A DNA stretch of 64,000 nucleotides from Streptomyces cellostaticus (GCF_001513965.1 NZ_KQ948029.1:115775-179774); one strand, 5' to 3'; shown: positions 27,701-37,205, counted from the first letter of the stretch. Notes: a model not told the origin generated them from the sequence alone. A program made the numbers and translations.

Positions 27701-30700
27701 CATTCGTTCGATCCAGGTCGTCGCGCGGGCCAAGACGCGCGGTGTGCTGGTCAGCACGCGGGAGATCTTCGAGCACCGCACGGTCGCCCGGCTCGCGGAA
27801 CTGGTCGAAGGCCGGGAAGAAGAGGAGCGCGTGAGCCTGGCCGAGCTGCCGGGTGGCGGCGTGGGCTGGGCTCCGCTGCCGCCGACCGCCGCGCACGTTC
27901 TCGCACTGGGCGGGGGCATCGGCCGGTTCTGCATGTCCGCGATGCTGACCCTGCCCGAGGACATCGGCCGTGCGGGGCTGCTCGCGACCGTGCAGGCCGT
28001 ACTGGACCGGCACGACGCCTTGCGTTCCCGGCTCGACCGGGCGAAGCCGGGCCTGTGGATGGAGCCGGCCGGCCGTGTGGACGCCGGCCCGCTGGTGCGG
28101 GAAGTCCCCTACGCCGACGCCGATGTGCAGGCCGAGCTGGACGCGGCCGCGGACCGGCTGGACCCGGACGCGGGCGTCATGGCGCAGTTCGTGTGGTTCA
28201 CCTCCGACACGGATGCGGACCGGTTGCTGATCGTGCTGCACCACCTGGTCGTGGACGGGGTGTCGTGGCGGATCCTGGTGCCGGACCTGGTGTCCGCCTG
28301 GCAGCAGCTCCGCGACGGTCACACCTCGGCCCAGGCAGGGGTGGGTACCTCGCTGCGCCGGTGGGCGCACGCCCTGGCGGACGAGGCGGCCACCCCCGGG
28401 CGGGTGGCGGAACTGCCCGTGTGGCAGGAGATCCTGTGCGCGCAAGACCCTGTGCTGGGAGCACGGGAACTGGACCCCGCGCGCGATGTCGCGGCCACCG
28501 TGGACACGGTCCGCGTCCAGGTGCCGGCAGACGTCACGGAGACCCTGCTGAACACGGTGCCCGCGGTCTTCCGCGGCGGCGCCGACGACGGGCTGCTGGC
28601 CGGGCTGGCGCTGGCGCTGGCGCGCTGGCGTCGCAAGAGGGGAGTGTCCGGGGCCTCGACGCTGGTGCGGCTCGAAGGGCACGGCCGGGAGGAGCACGTG
28701 GTGCCCGGCGCGGACCTGTCGGGCACGATCGGATGGTTCACCGCGATGTTCCCGGTGAGGCTGGACCTGGCGGGCATCGACGTGGCGGACGCGTTCGCCG
28801 GCGGTCCGGCCGCCGGACGGGCGATCAAGGCCGTCAAGGAGCAACTGCGGGCGGTGCCGGACAACGGTATGGGCTACGGCCTGCTGCGCCACCTCAACAC
28901 GGAGACCTCCGCCGCGCTCGCCGGGCAGCCGGAACCGCAGATCGGGTTCAACTACCTGGGCAGGTCCTCCCGTGCGGACATCCCCGAGGAACTGCGTGGC
29001 CTGGGCTGGGCACCGGACACCACGCACCGGGGCCTGATCGCCGCGCCCGACGAGGACATGCCGGTGCTGTCGGCGCTGGAGATCAACGCGGTGGCCACCC
29101 ACACCCTCGCCGGTGACGAGCTGACCGCCTTCTTCGGCTTCCCGACCGGTGTGCTCTCCCGCGGCGAGGTGAGCGAGCTGGCCGGGCTGTGGATCGAGGC
29201 GCTGACCGCCCTCGCCCGGCACGCCGTGACACCCGATGCCGGCGGGCTGACCCCGAGCGACGCGCCCCTGGTCGAGGTGGGCCAGGAGGAGATCGACACC
29301 TGGGAGGCCCGGTTCGGCAAGCTGGCCAAGGTGTGGCCGACGACACCGGTGCAGTCCGGGATGTTGTTCCACACGATGCTGGCCGGATCCTCGTTCGACG
29401 CCTACCACATGCAGCTGGTGTTCCACCTGTCCGGCGAGGTCGACCCGGAGCGGATGCGCCGGGCCGCGCAGGCACTGCTGGGGCGCCATGCCAGCCTCCG
29501 CGCGGCGTTCGTCAACCGCGCGGACGGCGATGTGGTGCAGGTGGTGCCGGAGACGGTGTCCCTGCCCTGGCAGCACCTCGACCTGACCGCGGCCGGCGAG
29601 GCGGAGCGGACCGAGACGTTCGAGCGGTTCCTCACCCAGGACCGGGCCACCCACTTCGACGTGGGCACCGCACCGCTGATCCGGCTGGCACTCGTCCTCC
29701 TCGAGCCCGGCCGGGCCGAACTCGTGCTGACCGCCCACCACGTGCTGATCGACGGCTGGTCCACACCCCTGCTGATGCGGGACCTGCTGCTGCTCTACGC
29801 GTCCGACGGCGACCCGACGGGGCTGCCCGGGACCCGCGACTTCGGCGAGTTCCTGTCCTGGCGCGCCCGGCAGGACGAGGAGGAGTCCGCACGGGTGTGG
29901 GCGGCCGAGCTCGACGGCATCGAGGAGCCGACCCTGCTCGCTCCCGGCTCCGAGGGCGCGGGCGACAAGGGCGTCGACCAGGTCGACGTCGCGCTCCCGC
30001 CCGACGAGGCGCGCGCCCTGGGCCGGCGTGCCGCCGAGCTGGGCGTCACCGTCAACACCCTCGTCCAGAGTGCCTGGGCGCTGCTGCTCGGCCAGCTCAC
30101 CGGCCGCCGGGACGTGGTGTTCGGTGCCACCGTCTCCGGGCGCCCGCCTGCGGTGACGGACGTCGACTCGATGGTCGGGATGTTCATCAACACCCTTCCC
30201 GTACGCGTCGAGTACGCGCCCGGCGACACCCTCGCCGAGGTCCTCACCCGGCTGCAGAGCCGGCAGGCCGGTCTTCTGGACCACCACTACTACGGGCTCA
30301 CCGAGATCCAGCAGTCCGTCGGCCTGCCGTCCCTCTTCGACACGCTGGTGGTCTTCGAGTCGTACCCGGTCGACCGGGACGCTCTCAGCGCCGCCACCGA
30401 CGCCGCGGACGGGATCGCCTTCACCGGCCTGCGCCCGTCCACGGCCACCAACTACCCGCTGACCCTGATGGCGGCGGTCGACCCGCACCTCCAGCTCATC
30501 CTCCAGTACGCGCAGGGTGTCTTCGACCGGGACACGGTGGAGGTGTTCGCGGCCCGCCTGGTGCGCGTCCTGCGGCAGCTGGCGGCCACCCCCGAGCTGA
30601 AGGTCGCGCAGGTCGACGTCCTGGATCCGGCCGAACGCGACCGGCTGCTCGGCGAGTTCAACGACACGGCCGTGCCGACTGCGGACGTCACGGTCAACGG

Positions 30701-32480
30701 GCTCTTCGAGGCACAGGCGGCGCGGACCCCGGACGAGGCCGCCGTGGTCGCCGAGGGAGAGTCCCTCACGTACCGCGAGGTGAACGCCCGGGCCAACCGC
30801 CTGGCGCGCGCACTGGCCGGACACGGGGTGGGCCCGGAGTCGGTGGTCGCGGTGTCGCTGGCGCGGTCGGCGGACCTGGTGGTCGCACTGCTCGCGGTCC
30901 TGAAGGCGGGCGGCGCGTATCTGCCGGTCGACCCCAAGTACCCGAGCCAGCGCCTCGAGGCCATCCTCGGGGAGGCGCGGCCGCGCCTCGTCCTGACGGA
31001 CTCCGCGACGGCCGCGGTGCTGCCGGAGCACGACGCCCCGGACGTCTTCCTCGACGCGCTCGACCTGTCCGGAGACGACACCGGCCTCGAACTGCCGCTC
31101 CATGCCGATCAGTTGGCGTACGTGATGTACACCTCCGGCTCCACGGGCAAGCCCAAGGGCGTCGCCATCACCCACGGATGCGTGGTCAACGGCGTGCTGC
31201 GGCTCGCCTCCCGTGTGGGCATGGAGCCGGGCAAGCGGCTCCTTGCGGGCACGTCCGTCAACTTCGACGTCTCGGCGTTCGAGATCTTCACGACCCTCGC
31301 CACCGGCGGCACCGTCGAAGTGGTCCGGGACGTCCTGGTCCTGGGCGAGCGCAAGGGGGGCTGGAGTGGCAGCGTCATCTCCACCGTGCCGTCCGCCTTC
31401 GCCGAACTCGTCGACGAGATCTCCGGTCGCACCAGCGTGGAGACGGTCGTCTTCGCCGGCGAGGCCCTGCCCGCCTCGCTCGTCGAGAAGACGCGGGACG
31501 CCTTCCCGGGCGTACGGATCGTCAACGCCTACGGGCAGAGCGAGTCGTTCTACGCCACCGCCTTCACCGTCTGCGGCGACACGCAGGGCTGGGCGGGCAG
31601 CGCGCCCGTCGGCACCCCGCTCGGCAACATGCGGGCCTACGTCCTCGGCCCCGGCCTCGCTCCGGTGCCGCCGGGCGTGGTCGGCGAGCTGTACGTCGGC
31701 GGGAAGGTGGGCCGCGGTTACCACGGCCGCGCCGAGCTGACCGCCGAGCGCTTCGTCGCCGACCCGTTCGGCCCGTCCGGCTCGCGCATGTACCGCACCG
31801 GTGACCTGGCCCGCTGGAACGGCGAGGGCCGGCTGGAGTACGCGGGCCGGGGAGACGCGCAGGTCAAGGTGCGCGGCTTCCGCGTCGAGCCCGGCGAGGT
31901 CGAGGCCGTGCTCACCGCACACCCCGGGGTCGCGCAGGCCGCCGTCATCGCCCGCGACGGGCGCGGCAGCAGCACCGGCAAGCAACTGGTCGCGTATGTC
32001 GTGCCCGCTGTCACCGGCAACGACCCGACGACCGCCGACCGCCCCGGCCTGGAGCCGAAGGAGCTGCACGGCTTTGTCTGGGAGCGGCTGCCGGACTTCA
32101 TGGTGCCGTCCGCCTTCATGGTCCTCGACCGGCTGCCGCTCACCCCGAACGGCAAGCTGGACCGGGCCGCGCTGCCCGACCCGCAGTACACCGGCGCCGC
32201 CTACCGGGCGCCCCGCACCACCCGCGAGGAGACCCTGGCCAAGCTGTTCGCCGAGGTGCTCGGCGTGGACCGGGTCGGCATCGACGACGGCTTCTTCGAC
32301 CGCGGCGGGCACTCCCTGCTCGCCACCCGGCTGATCAGCCGCGCCCGCGCCGAGATGGGGATCGAGATACCCATCCGCAAGATCTTCGACCTGCCGACAG
32401 TGGCCGCGCTCGCCGCCTGGTCGGAGGAATCGGCTGCTCCCCGTCGCCCCAGTCTGCGCCAGATGTTCGTAAAGGAGTGA
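24738..32480 (+). CDS. NRPS 2: C-A(Pip)-T-E-C-A(Pip)-T
   Basis: 2580 aa, two modules. C1 starts at residue 1 (MIPLSFAQRRLWFLHRL; HHIAADG near 130). A1 (FTSGSTGTPKG near 606) and A2 (YTSGSTGKPKG near 2131) both give pocket D-V-F-S-V-A-A-Y-A-K, piperazate-type. T1 GGDSI near 986 precedes E (HHLVVDG near 1168, LEGHGRE). C2 has HHVLIDG near 1666, and the final T has GGHSLL near 2523. The prediction is incorporation of D-piperazate and then L-piperazate, consecutive in the peptide. AGGAG lies 8 nt before the ATG, and the gene starts 10 bp after NRPS 1. The large open frame on the opposite strand is a high-GC shadow. Confidence 0.95.
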   Translation: MIPLSFAQRRLWFLHRLEGPSATYNIPFVLRLDGPLDTAALAAAVTDVVTRHESLRTLVAENADGTPEQRILPPQEAALRFRVVDVAADAVDAALHEAACEGFDLDTELPLRTTVLRVGPQEHVLVFVFHHIAADGASMAPFMRDLLSAYSARHQGSAPKWAPLAVQYKDYTLWQRQLLGDEEDPESIAAAQLGYWRKELAGVPQPVQLPLDRPRPTAAGHHGGHVDFELDADLLTGIGKLAAERGATAPMVAQAVLAVLLHHLGAGNDLTIGSPIEGRADEQLDDLIGFFANTWVLRVDLSENPSFGDLLEQVRERALAAYDNQDVPFERLVELLSADRTTAYQPLFQVMLAWQFEWSQVEIPGLRVTPVPAGTGTAKFDLFFNIVPAPSGGAYGRLEYATELFDHATAESLVDRYLRVLRQVVADSGTRLGEVDVLTDAERDWLTQLNETTAPVRGATVPELVAAQVTRTPDATAVVSGQTELSYRELDARANRLAAVLRDRGVGPDVLVAVALPRSADLVVALLAVLKAGGAYLPVDPDYPAARVDLLLTTADPALVLTDYEAAATVATCRQPVLHLDDLCLESPAREAPDVRIGPDNLAYVMFTSGSTGTPKGVAVTHAAVVNGVRDLRRTVQVGAGSRMLAATSVNFDVSVFEIFTALTTGASVDIVRDVLELAERGSWSGTTISAVPAVFSALLDQDVELDVRTVVFAGEALSADLVHKVHKTFPDVRVVNAYGQTESFYASAFTLPQQWTETGAIPVGQPLANMRTYVLGPELTPVPPGVVGELYVAGLLARGYHQNGGATAERFVPCPFGPAGTRMYRTGDLAQWDGNGRLKYAGRADTQAKINGIRLDPTEIETVLAQHPAIGQAAVMVREDHAGSNRLVGYVAPVGHAGVPAADLRRFVAGRLPDYMVPALFVVLDRLPLNANGKLDRAALPEPEFAGAEYRAPRSEAERVLAEVYADVLGAAQVGIDDDFFTSGGDSIRSIQVVARAKTRGVLVSTREIFEHRTVARLAELVEGREEEERVSLAELPGGGVGWAPLPPTAAHVLALGGGIGRFCMSAMLTLPEDIGRAGLLATVQAVLDRHDALRSRLDRAKPGLWMEPAGRVDAGPLVREVPYADADVQAELDAAADRLDPDAGVMAQFVWFTSDTDADRLLIVLHHLVVDGVSWRILVPDLVSAWQQLRDGHTSAQAGVGTSLRRWAHALADEAATPGRVAELPVWQEILCAQDPVLGARELDPARDVAATVDTVRVQVPADVTETLLNTVPAVFRGGADDGLLAGLALALARWRRKRGVSGASTLVRLEGHGREEHVVPGADLSGTIGWFTAMFPVRLDLAGIDVADAFAGGPAAGRAIKAVKEQLRAVPDNGMGYGLLRHLNTETSAALAGQPEPQIGFNYLGRSSRADIPEELRGLGWAPDTTHRGLIAAPDEDMPVLSALEINAVATHTLAGDELTAFFGFPTGVLSRGEVSELAGLWIEALTALARHAVTPDAGGLTPSDAPLVEVGQEEIDTWEARFGKLAKVWPTTPVQSGMLFHTMLAGSSFDAYHMQLVFHLSGEVDPERMRRAAQALLGRHASLRAAFVNRADGDVVQVVPETVSLPWQHLDLTAAGEAERTETFERFLTQDRATHFDVGTAPLIRLALVLLEPGRAELVLTAHHVLIDGWSTPLLMRDLLLLYASDGDPTGLPGTRDFGEFLSWRARQDEEESARVWAAELDGIEEPTLLAPGSEGAGDKGVDQVDVALPPDEARALGRRAAELGVTVNTLVQSAWALLLGQLTGRRDVVFGATVSGRPPAVTDVDSMVGMFINTLPVRVEYAPGDTLAEVLTRLQSRQAGLLDHHYYGLTEIQQSVGLPSLFDTLVVFESYPVDRDALSAATDAADGIAFTGLRPSTATNYPLTLMAAVDPHLQLILQYAQGVFDRDTVEVFAARLVRVLRQLAATPELKVAQVDVLDPAERDRLLGEFNDTAVPTADVTVNGLFEAQAARTPDEAAVVAEGESLTYREVNARANRLARALAGHGVGPESVVAVSLARSADLVVALLAVLKAGGAYLPVDPKYPSQRLEAILGEARPRLVLTDSATAAVLPEHDAPDVFLDALDLSGDDTGLELPLHADQLAYVMYTSGSTGKPKGVAITHGCVVNGVLRLASRVGMEPGKRLLAGTSVNFDVSAFEIFTTLATGGTVEVVRDVLVLGERKGGWSGSVISTVPSAFAELVDEISGRTSVETVVFAGEALPASLVEKTRDAFPGVRIVNAYGQSESFYATAFTVCGDTQGWAGSAPVGTPLGNMRAYVLGPGLAPVPPGVVGELYVGGKVGRGYHGRAELTAERFVADPFGPSGSRMYRTGDLARWNGEGRLEYAGRGDAQVKVRGFRVEPGEVEAVLTAHPGVAQAAVIARDGRGSSTGKQLVAYVVPAVTGNDPTTADRPGLEPKELHGFVWERLPDFMVPSAFMVLDRLPLTPNGKLDRAALPDPQYTGAAYRAPRTTREETLAKLFAEVLGVDRVGIDDGFFDRGGHSLLATRLISRARAEMGIEIPIRKIFDLPTVAALAAWSEESAAPRRPSLRQMFVKE

Positions 32481-32484
32481 AGCA

Positions 32485-35400
32485 ATGATTCCGCTGTCAT
32501 TCGCACAACGCCGTATGTGGCTTCTGCACCAACTGGAGGGCGGGGCGGCGACCTACAACATCTCGGCGGCGTTCCGGCTGACCGGGTCCCTGGACCAGGC
32601 CGCCCTCGTCGCGGCGATCCGCGACGTGGTCGACCGGCACGAGATCCTGCGCACCACGTACGCGACGGACGACGGCGGTGAGCCCTGCTCGCGGATCCTG
32701 GCGACGGCGGAGGCGGATCCGCAGGTGCGGGTGGTCGAGGTGGCGCCCGAAGACGTGGCCGGCGCGATCGGCGAGGCCGTTGCGCACCGGTTCGATCTGG
32801 CAGCCGAACTCCCGTTGCGGGCAAGCCTGTTGCGCTGCTCGCTCCGGGAACATGTGCTGGTCATGGTCGTCCACCACATCGCCTCGGACGGCAGCTCGAG
32901 CGCGCCGATGATGCGGGACCTGATCGACGCCTACACCGCCCGCCAGGACGGCCGGGCGCCGCAGTGGGAGCCGCTGCCGGTGCAGTACAAGGAGTACGCG
33001 CAGTGGCAGCGCGAGGTGCTCGGCGACGTGGCCGACCCGGAAAGCCTCGCCGCGGCGCAGGTCGAGTACTGGCGCAAGGAGCTGGCCGGGGTGCCGCAGC
33101 CGCTGAGCCTGCCGCTGGACCGCCCGCGGCCCGCGGAAGCGAACTCGCACGGCGACACGGTCCCCCTGGTGGTGGCAGCGGAGGTGGCGGCCGGGCTGCA
33201 GAAGCTGGCCGACGAGCGCGGGTCGACCATGTCGATGGTCCTGCAAGCCGCGCTGGCGGTGCTGCTGCGCAAGCTCGGCGGCGGAGACGATGTGACGATC
33301 GGCAGTCCGATCGCCGGGCGGACCGACGAAGCCCTGGCCGATCTGATCGGCTTCTTCGTCAACACCCAGGTGCTGCGGGCGGACCTCTCCGGAAATCCGT
33401 CGTTCACCCAACTGCTCGCGCAGGTGCGGGACAAGGCGCTGACGGCCTACGAGCACCAGGATGTGCCGTTCGATCTGCTGGTCGAGGCCATCAACCCCGA
33501 ACGCTCCGCGGCGTACCAGCCGCTGTTCCAGGTGATGTTCGCCTGGCAGAGCTACCAGAAGCCGGACCTCGACATTCCCGGGCTCGAGGTGAGGTTCGAG
33601 CAGGCCATCCCGTCGACCGCCATGGTCGACCTGTTCTTCAGCCTGACCGTGGACGAAGCGGGGGCGCTGCGGGGCGACCTCCAGTACGCGACCCAGCTGT
33701 TCGACCGCGACTCGGCCGAGGTGATCGCCGCCCGGCTCGCCCGGGTGCTGGAGCAGCTGGCCGCTGATCCGGGTATGTGCGTCGGGGACGTCGACGTGCT
33801 CAGTGCAGGGGAGCGGGAGCGACTGGTCACGGAGGTGAACGACGCCGGGAACGACATTCCCGAGGCCACCCTGGTCGAGTTGTTCGAGCGGCAGGCGGCG
33901 CAGCGGGCGGACGCGGTCGCGGTGGTCCACGACGGCGCCACGCTCACGTACGGGGAGGTGAACGCCCGGGCCAACCGGCTCGCGCGGCACCTCGTCGCCC
34001 GCGGAGTGGGTCCCGAGTCCCTGGTCGGGGTCTGCCTGGAGCGCTCGGCCGATCTGGTCGTCGCACTGCTCGCGGTGCTCAAGGCGGGCGGTGCCTATCT
34101 GCCGATCGACCCCGACTCCCCGGCCGACCGCATCGCCTACATGGTCCAGGACGCCCAGCCGGTCCTGCTGGTCACCACCAGCACGACCGGCGCCGCGCAG
34201 GACCTGGCCGAGGCCCTTCCCCTGGTCCACCTCGACGGGGCCGGGGCCTTCGCCGAGGAGACGGCCACCGACCTCACCGACGCCGAGCGCCGTACGGTCC
34301 TGCGCCCCGGGCACCCGGCGTATGTCATCTACACCTCCGGGTCGACCGGCCGCCCCAAGGGCGTGCTGATCCCGCACCGCAACGTGGTCGGCCTCTTCAC
34401 CGCCACCGAGGACTTCGCCTTCGGTGCCGACGACGTGTGGACCCTCTTCCACTCCTACGCCTTCGACTTCTCGGTGTGGGAGCTGTGGGGGCCGCTGCTC
34501 CACGGCGGACGCCTGGTCGTGGTCCCCTTCGACGTCTCCCGCTCCCCGGCCGACTTCCTCCGACTCCTCGCCCGCGAGCAGGTCACCGTCCTCAACCAGA
34601 CGCCCTCGGCCTTCTACCAGCTCGTCCAGGCCGACGCCCAGGCTCCCGGCCAGGACCTGGCGCTGCGGTACGTGGTGTTCGGCGGCGAGGCCCTCGACCT
34701 GAACCGCCTTGCGGACTGGTACGCGCGCCACGCACCCGATGCGCCGGTGCTGGTGAACATGTACGGCATCACCGAGACCACCGTGCACGTCACCCGCATC
34801 GACCTGGACGAGCACTCCGCCGCCCGCCACCGCGGGGCCAGCGTGATCGGCCGGGCCGTCCCGGGCCTGCGCGCCTACGTCCTGGACAGCAACCTCAGGC
34901 CGACGCCCACCGGCGTGACCGGGGAGCTGTATGTGGCGGGCTACGGTCAGGCCCGCGGTTACCACGGCCGGCCGGAACTGACCGCGGGACGGTTCCTCGC
35001 GTGCCCCTTCGGCGAGCCGGGCGAGCGGATGTACCGCACCGGCGATCTGGTCCGCTGGAGCAAGGACGGTCAACTGGAGTATGCGGGGCGAGCCGATTCC
35101 CAGGTGAAGATCCGGGGTTTCCGGATCGAGCTGGGTGAGATCGAGCAGACGCTGGCCGGGCATCCGGGTGTGGCGCAGGCGGTGGTCGTGGTCCGCGAGA
35201 ACCAGGAGGGCGACAAGCGCCTCGTGGGTTATGTGGTGCCCGAGCCCGATGCCGCGGCGGCCGATGCCGGTGAGCTGTCCGAGTACCTGCGGGGGCGTCT
35301 GCCCGACTACATGGTGCCGTCCACGGTGATCTCGCTGCCGGAGATTCCGCTGACCTCGAACGGGAAGCTCGACCGACGAGCACTGCCCTCCGAGGACACG

Positions 35401-36378
35401 GACACCGTGGTCGGCCGAGAGCCGCGCAACGCCTACGAGGAAAAGCTGTGTGCCCTCTTCGGCGAGCTGCTCGGCCGGGAGAAGGTCGGTATCGACGACG
35501 GCTTCTTCGCGCTCGGCGGGCACTCACTCCTGGCCACCCGGCTCAGCGTCCGCATCCGCAAGCAGTTCGACATCGACATTCCCATCAGGACGATCATCAA
35601 GTACCCCACGGTGGCCGAGCTGGCCGCGCTGATGCTCGCCGGCGGCGTTCCCGCCGACGACGCCGACACGTTCGCGGTCGTACTGCCGTTGAACAGCGAT
35701 CCCGGCACGGGGAAGCCGCCGGTGTGGTTCTTCCACGGCGGGGGCGGGCTGGGCTGGGCTTACTACAGCTTCGTGCTGCACCTGCAGGACCGGCCGGCCT
35801 ACGCCCTGCAGTCCCGCGGCTCCGACGGCGTGGAGCCGCGGGCCGGCTCCGTCAAGGAGATGATCGACGACTACGTCACCCAGATCCTGAAGATCCAGCC
35901 GGAAGGGCCCTTCAACCTGATCGGCTGGTCCTACGGCGGCACCGTCGTGCAGGCCGTCGCCGACGCGCTCGACCGGCGTGGCCACGAGGTCGCCCTGGTG
36001 GCCGTCCTGGACGCCCAGCCGGGGGGCCACGGGTTCACGCAGGTGCACGCCGGCAAGGAGTCGTCGGACTACCGGGCGGAGCTCGAGGACGACTTCAGCC
36101 AGTACATACGCATGGGCAACCGGCAGGGCTTCCTGGACACCATGTCGAAGGTCCTGGCCAACAACACGGCGCTCATGATGGATTTCGAATCGCCGGTCTA
36201 CCGCGGCGATGTGCTGTATTTCAACGCGACGCTGGAGGACCAGTCGTACGCGCACCTGTGGCGGCCGTACGTCCTCGGTTCCCTCGAGGTGCACGACGTG
36301 CACGCCACGCACCACGAAATGCACATGCCCGCGCCCGTGGCCGAATTCTTCGAGATCGTGGGCCGCAGGCTGGCGTAG
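32485..36378 (+). CDS. NRPS 3: C-A(Thr-type)-T-TE, terminal module
   Basis: 1297 aa. C has MIPLSFAQRRMWLLHQL at the start and HHIASDG near 130. A has YTSGSTGRPKG near 615 and pocket D-F-W-N-V-G-M-V-H-K, the standard threonine code. T has GGHSLL near 1012. The thioesterase has WFFHGGGGLGWAY near 1085, nucleophile Ser in GWSYGG near 1148, and C-terminal His in THHEMHM. It is 4 bp downstream of NRPS 2 with AGGAG before its ATG. The TE should release the chain, most likely by macrolactonisation if the product is a cyclic depsipeptide (inference). No E domain is present, so the Thr-type residue should stay L unless it is epimerised elsewhere. Confidence 0.95.
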   Translation: MIPLSFAQRRMWLLHQLEGGAATYNISAAFRLTGSLDQAALVAAIRDVVDRHEILRTTYATDDGGEPCSRILATAEADPQVRVVEVAPEDVAGAIGEAVAHRFDLAAELPLRASLLRCSLREHVLVMVVHHIASDGSSSAPMMRDLIDAYTARQDGRAPQWEPLPVQYKEYAQWQREVLGDVADPESLAAAQVEYWRKELAGVPQPLSLPLDRPRPAEANSHGDTVPLVVAAEVAAGLQKLADERGSTMSMVLQAALAVLLRKLGGGDDVTIGSPIAGRTDEALADLIGFFVNTQVLRADLSGNPSFTQLLAQVRDKALTAYEHQDVPFDLLVEAINPERSAAYQPLFQVMFAWQSYQKPDLDIPGLEVRFEQAIPSTAMVDLFFSLTVDEAGALRGDLQYATQLFDRDSAEVIAARLARVLEQLAADPGMCVGDVDVLSAGERERLVTEVNDAGNDIPEATLVELFERQAAQRADAVAVVHDGATLTYGEVNARANRLARHLVARGVGPESLVGVCLERSADLVVALLAVLKAGGAYLPIDPDSPADRIAYMVQDAQPVLLVTTSTTGAAQDLAEALPLVHLDGAGAFAEETATDLTDAERRTVLRPGHPAYVIYTSGSTGRPKGVLIPHRNVVGLFTATEDFAFGADDVWTLFHSYAFDFSVWELWGPLLHGGRLVVVPFDVSRSPADFLRLLAREQVTVLNQTPSAFYQLVQADAQAPGQDLALRYVVFGGEALDLNRLADWYARHAPDAPVLVNMYGITETTVHVTRIDLDEHSAARHRGASVIGRAVPGLRAYVLDSNLRPTPTGVTGELYVAGYGQARGYHGRPELTAGRFLACPFGEPGERMYRTGDLVRWSKDGQLEYAGRADSQVKIRGFRIELGEIEQTLAGHPGVAQAVVVVRENQEGDKRLVGYVVPEPDAAAADAGELSEYLRGRLPDYMVPSTVISLPEIPLTSNGKLDRRALPSEDTDTVVGREPRNAYEEKLCALFGELLGREKVGIDDGFFALGGHSLLATRLSVRIRKQFDIDIPIRTIIKYPTVAELAALMLAGGVPADDADTFAVVLPLNSDPGTGKPPVWFFHGGGGLGWAYYSFVLHLQDRPAYALQSRGSDGVEPRAGSVKEMIDDYVTQILKIQPEGPFNLIGWSYGGTVVQAVADALDRRGHEVALVAVLDAQPGGHGFTQVHAGKESSDYRAELEDDFSQYIRMGNRQGFLDTMSKVLANNTALMMDFESPVYRGDVLYFNATLEDQSYAHLWRPYVLGSLEVHDVHATHHEMHMPAPVAEFFEIVGRRLA

Positions 36379-36401
36379 CGACGGCCGGACATCTTTTTCC
36401 C

Positions 36402-36435
36402 GGAACCGGTTCGGCGCATTCCTGGAACCGGTTCG
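36402..36435. promoter_or_regulatory. Paired palindromes upstream of the second type II TE
   Basis: GGAACCGGTTCG occurs at 36402-36413 and 36424-36435. Each contains the perfect palindrome GAACCGGTTC, and the centres are 22 bp apart. They fill most of the 92-bp gap after NRPS 3, so this may be an internal promoter or operator for the TE-ABC transporter unit. Confidence 0.5.
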
Positions 36436-36470
36436 ACAGACGATCGAATGGATGATGGGGGTTGGTCGGG

Positions 36471-37205
36471 GTGACAGAACCCGGCGTGTCCGCGGAACAC
36501 GGGGATCAGACCACGCTGTTGTGCGTGCCGTTCGCGGGAGCAGGTCCTTCTTTCTTCCACCCGTGGCGGGAGCTGTCCGCCGGCCGGTGGCGAGTGACCT
36601 CGGTCGAACTGCCGGGCAGGGAACGGCGGATCCTCGAGACGCCGTACCGGAATGTCGTCGAAGCGGCCAAGGAGTCGGTGGACGACATCGTCGCGGACCT
36701 CGGCGCAGGGGCGCGGACCGTGCTGTTCGGGCACAGCCTGGGCGCGGTGCTCGCGTACGAGCTGGTGCACCTGCTGAGCACGCGCGGTGTGCACGTCGAG
36801 CGGCTGGTCGTCAGTGGTTCGCCGGGGCCGTGGACACAGCGCGAGAGGCGGGCGGCGGGGCTCCCGGACGAGGAGTTCCTCGCCAGGGTCGAGGAGTTCG
36901 CGGGGTTCCGGCACGAGGCCCTCGACCACCCGGAGATGCGTGAACTGATTCTCCCCGCACTGCAGGCCGACTGCGAGATGCACGAGAGCTACGTACCGAG
37001 CACCGACGAACCGGTGTCGGTGCCGATCTGCTCGCTGCGGGGCAGCTCCGACGGCCTGGTCACCGCGGAAGAGGCTCAGCAGTGGCGGACGGCGACCACG
37101 GGTGAATTCAGCTATGCGGAATTCCCGGGCGATCACATGTACCTGGTCGATCACGGCCGCGAGGTGCTGGACATGATCGAAGCGGAGAGGAAAGCGGAGG
37201 CATGA
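36471..37205 (+). CDS. Type II thioesterase 2
   Basis: This alpha/beta hydrolase of about 244 aa begins TTLLCVPFAGAGPSFFHPW, has VELPGRERR and the nucleophile elbow FGHSLGAVLAYE (Ser near residue 89), an Asp region around SSDGLV, and His in FPGDHMYL. The start is taken as GTG 36471 with GGGGG about 9 nt upstream; a TTG at 36462 is also in frame. Its stop overlaps the ABC ATPase ATG (ATGA). Role: editing of carrier proteins (family knowledge). Confidence 0.88.
   Translation: MTEPGVSAEHGDQTTLLCVPFAGAGPSFFHPWRELSAGRWRVTSVELPGRERRILETPYRNVVEAAKESVDDIVADLGAGARTVLFGHSLGAVLAYELVHLLSTRGVHVERLVVSGSPGPWTQRERRAAGLPDEEFLARVEEFAGFRHEALDHPEMRELILPALQADCEMHESYVPSTDEPVSVPICSLRGSSDGLVTAEEAQQWRTATTGEFSYAEFPGDHMYLVDHGREVLDMIEAERKAEA

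Noticed and set aside
24615..32312. 2565-codon open frame on the minus strand opposite NRPS 2
   Set aside because: It is an antisense shadow of a high-GC gene: no recognisable domains, His/Arg/Gly-rich composition, and the plus strand has complete C-A-T-E domains.
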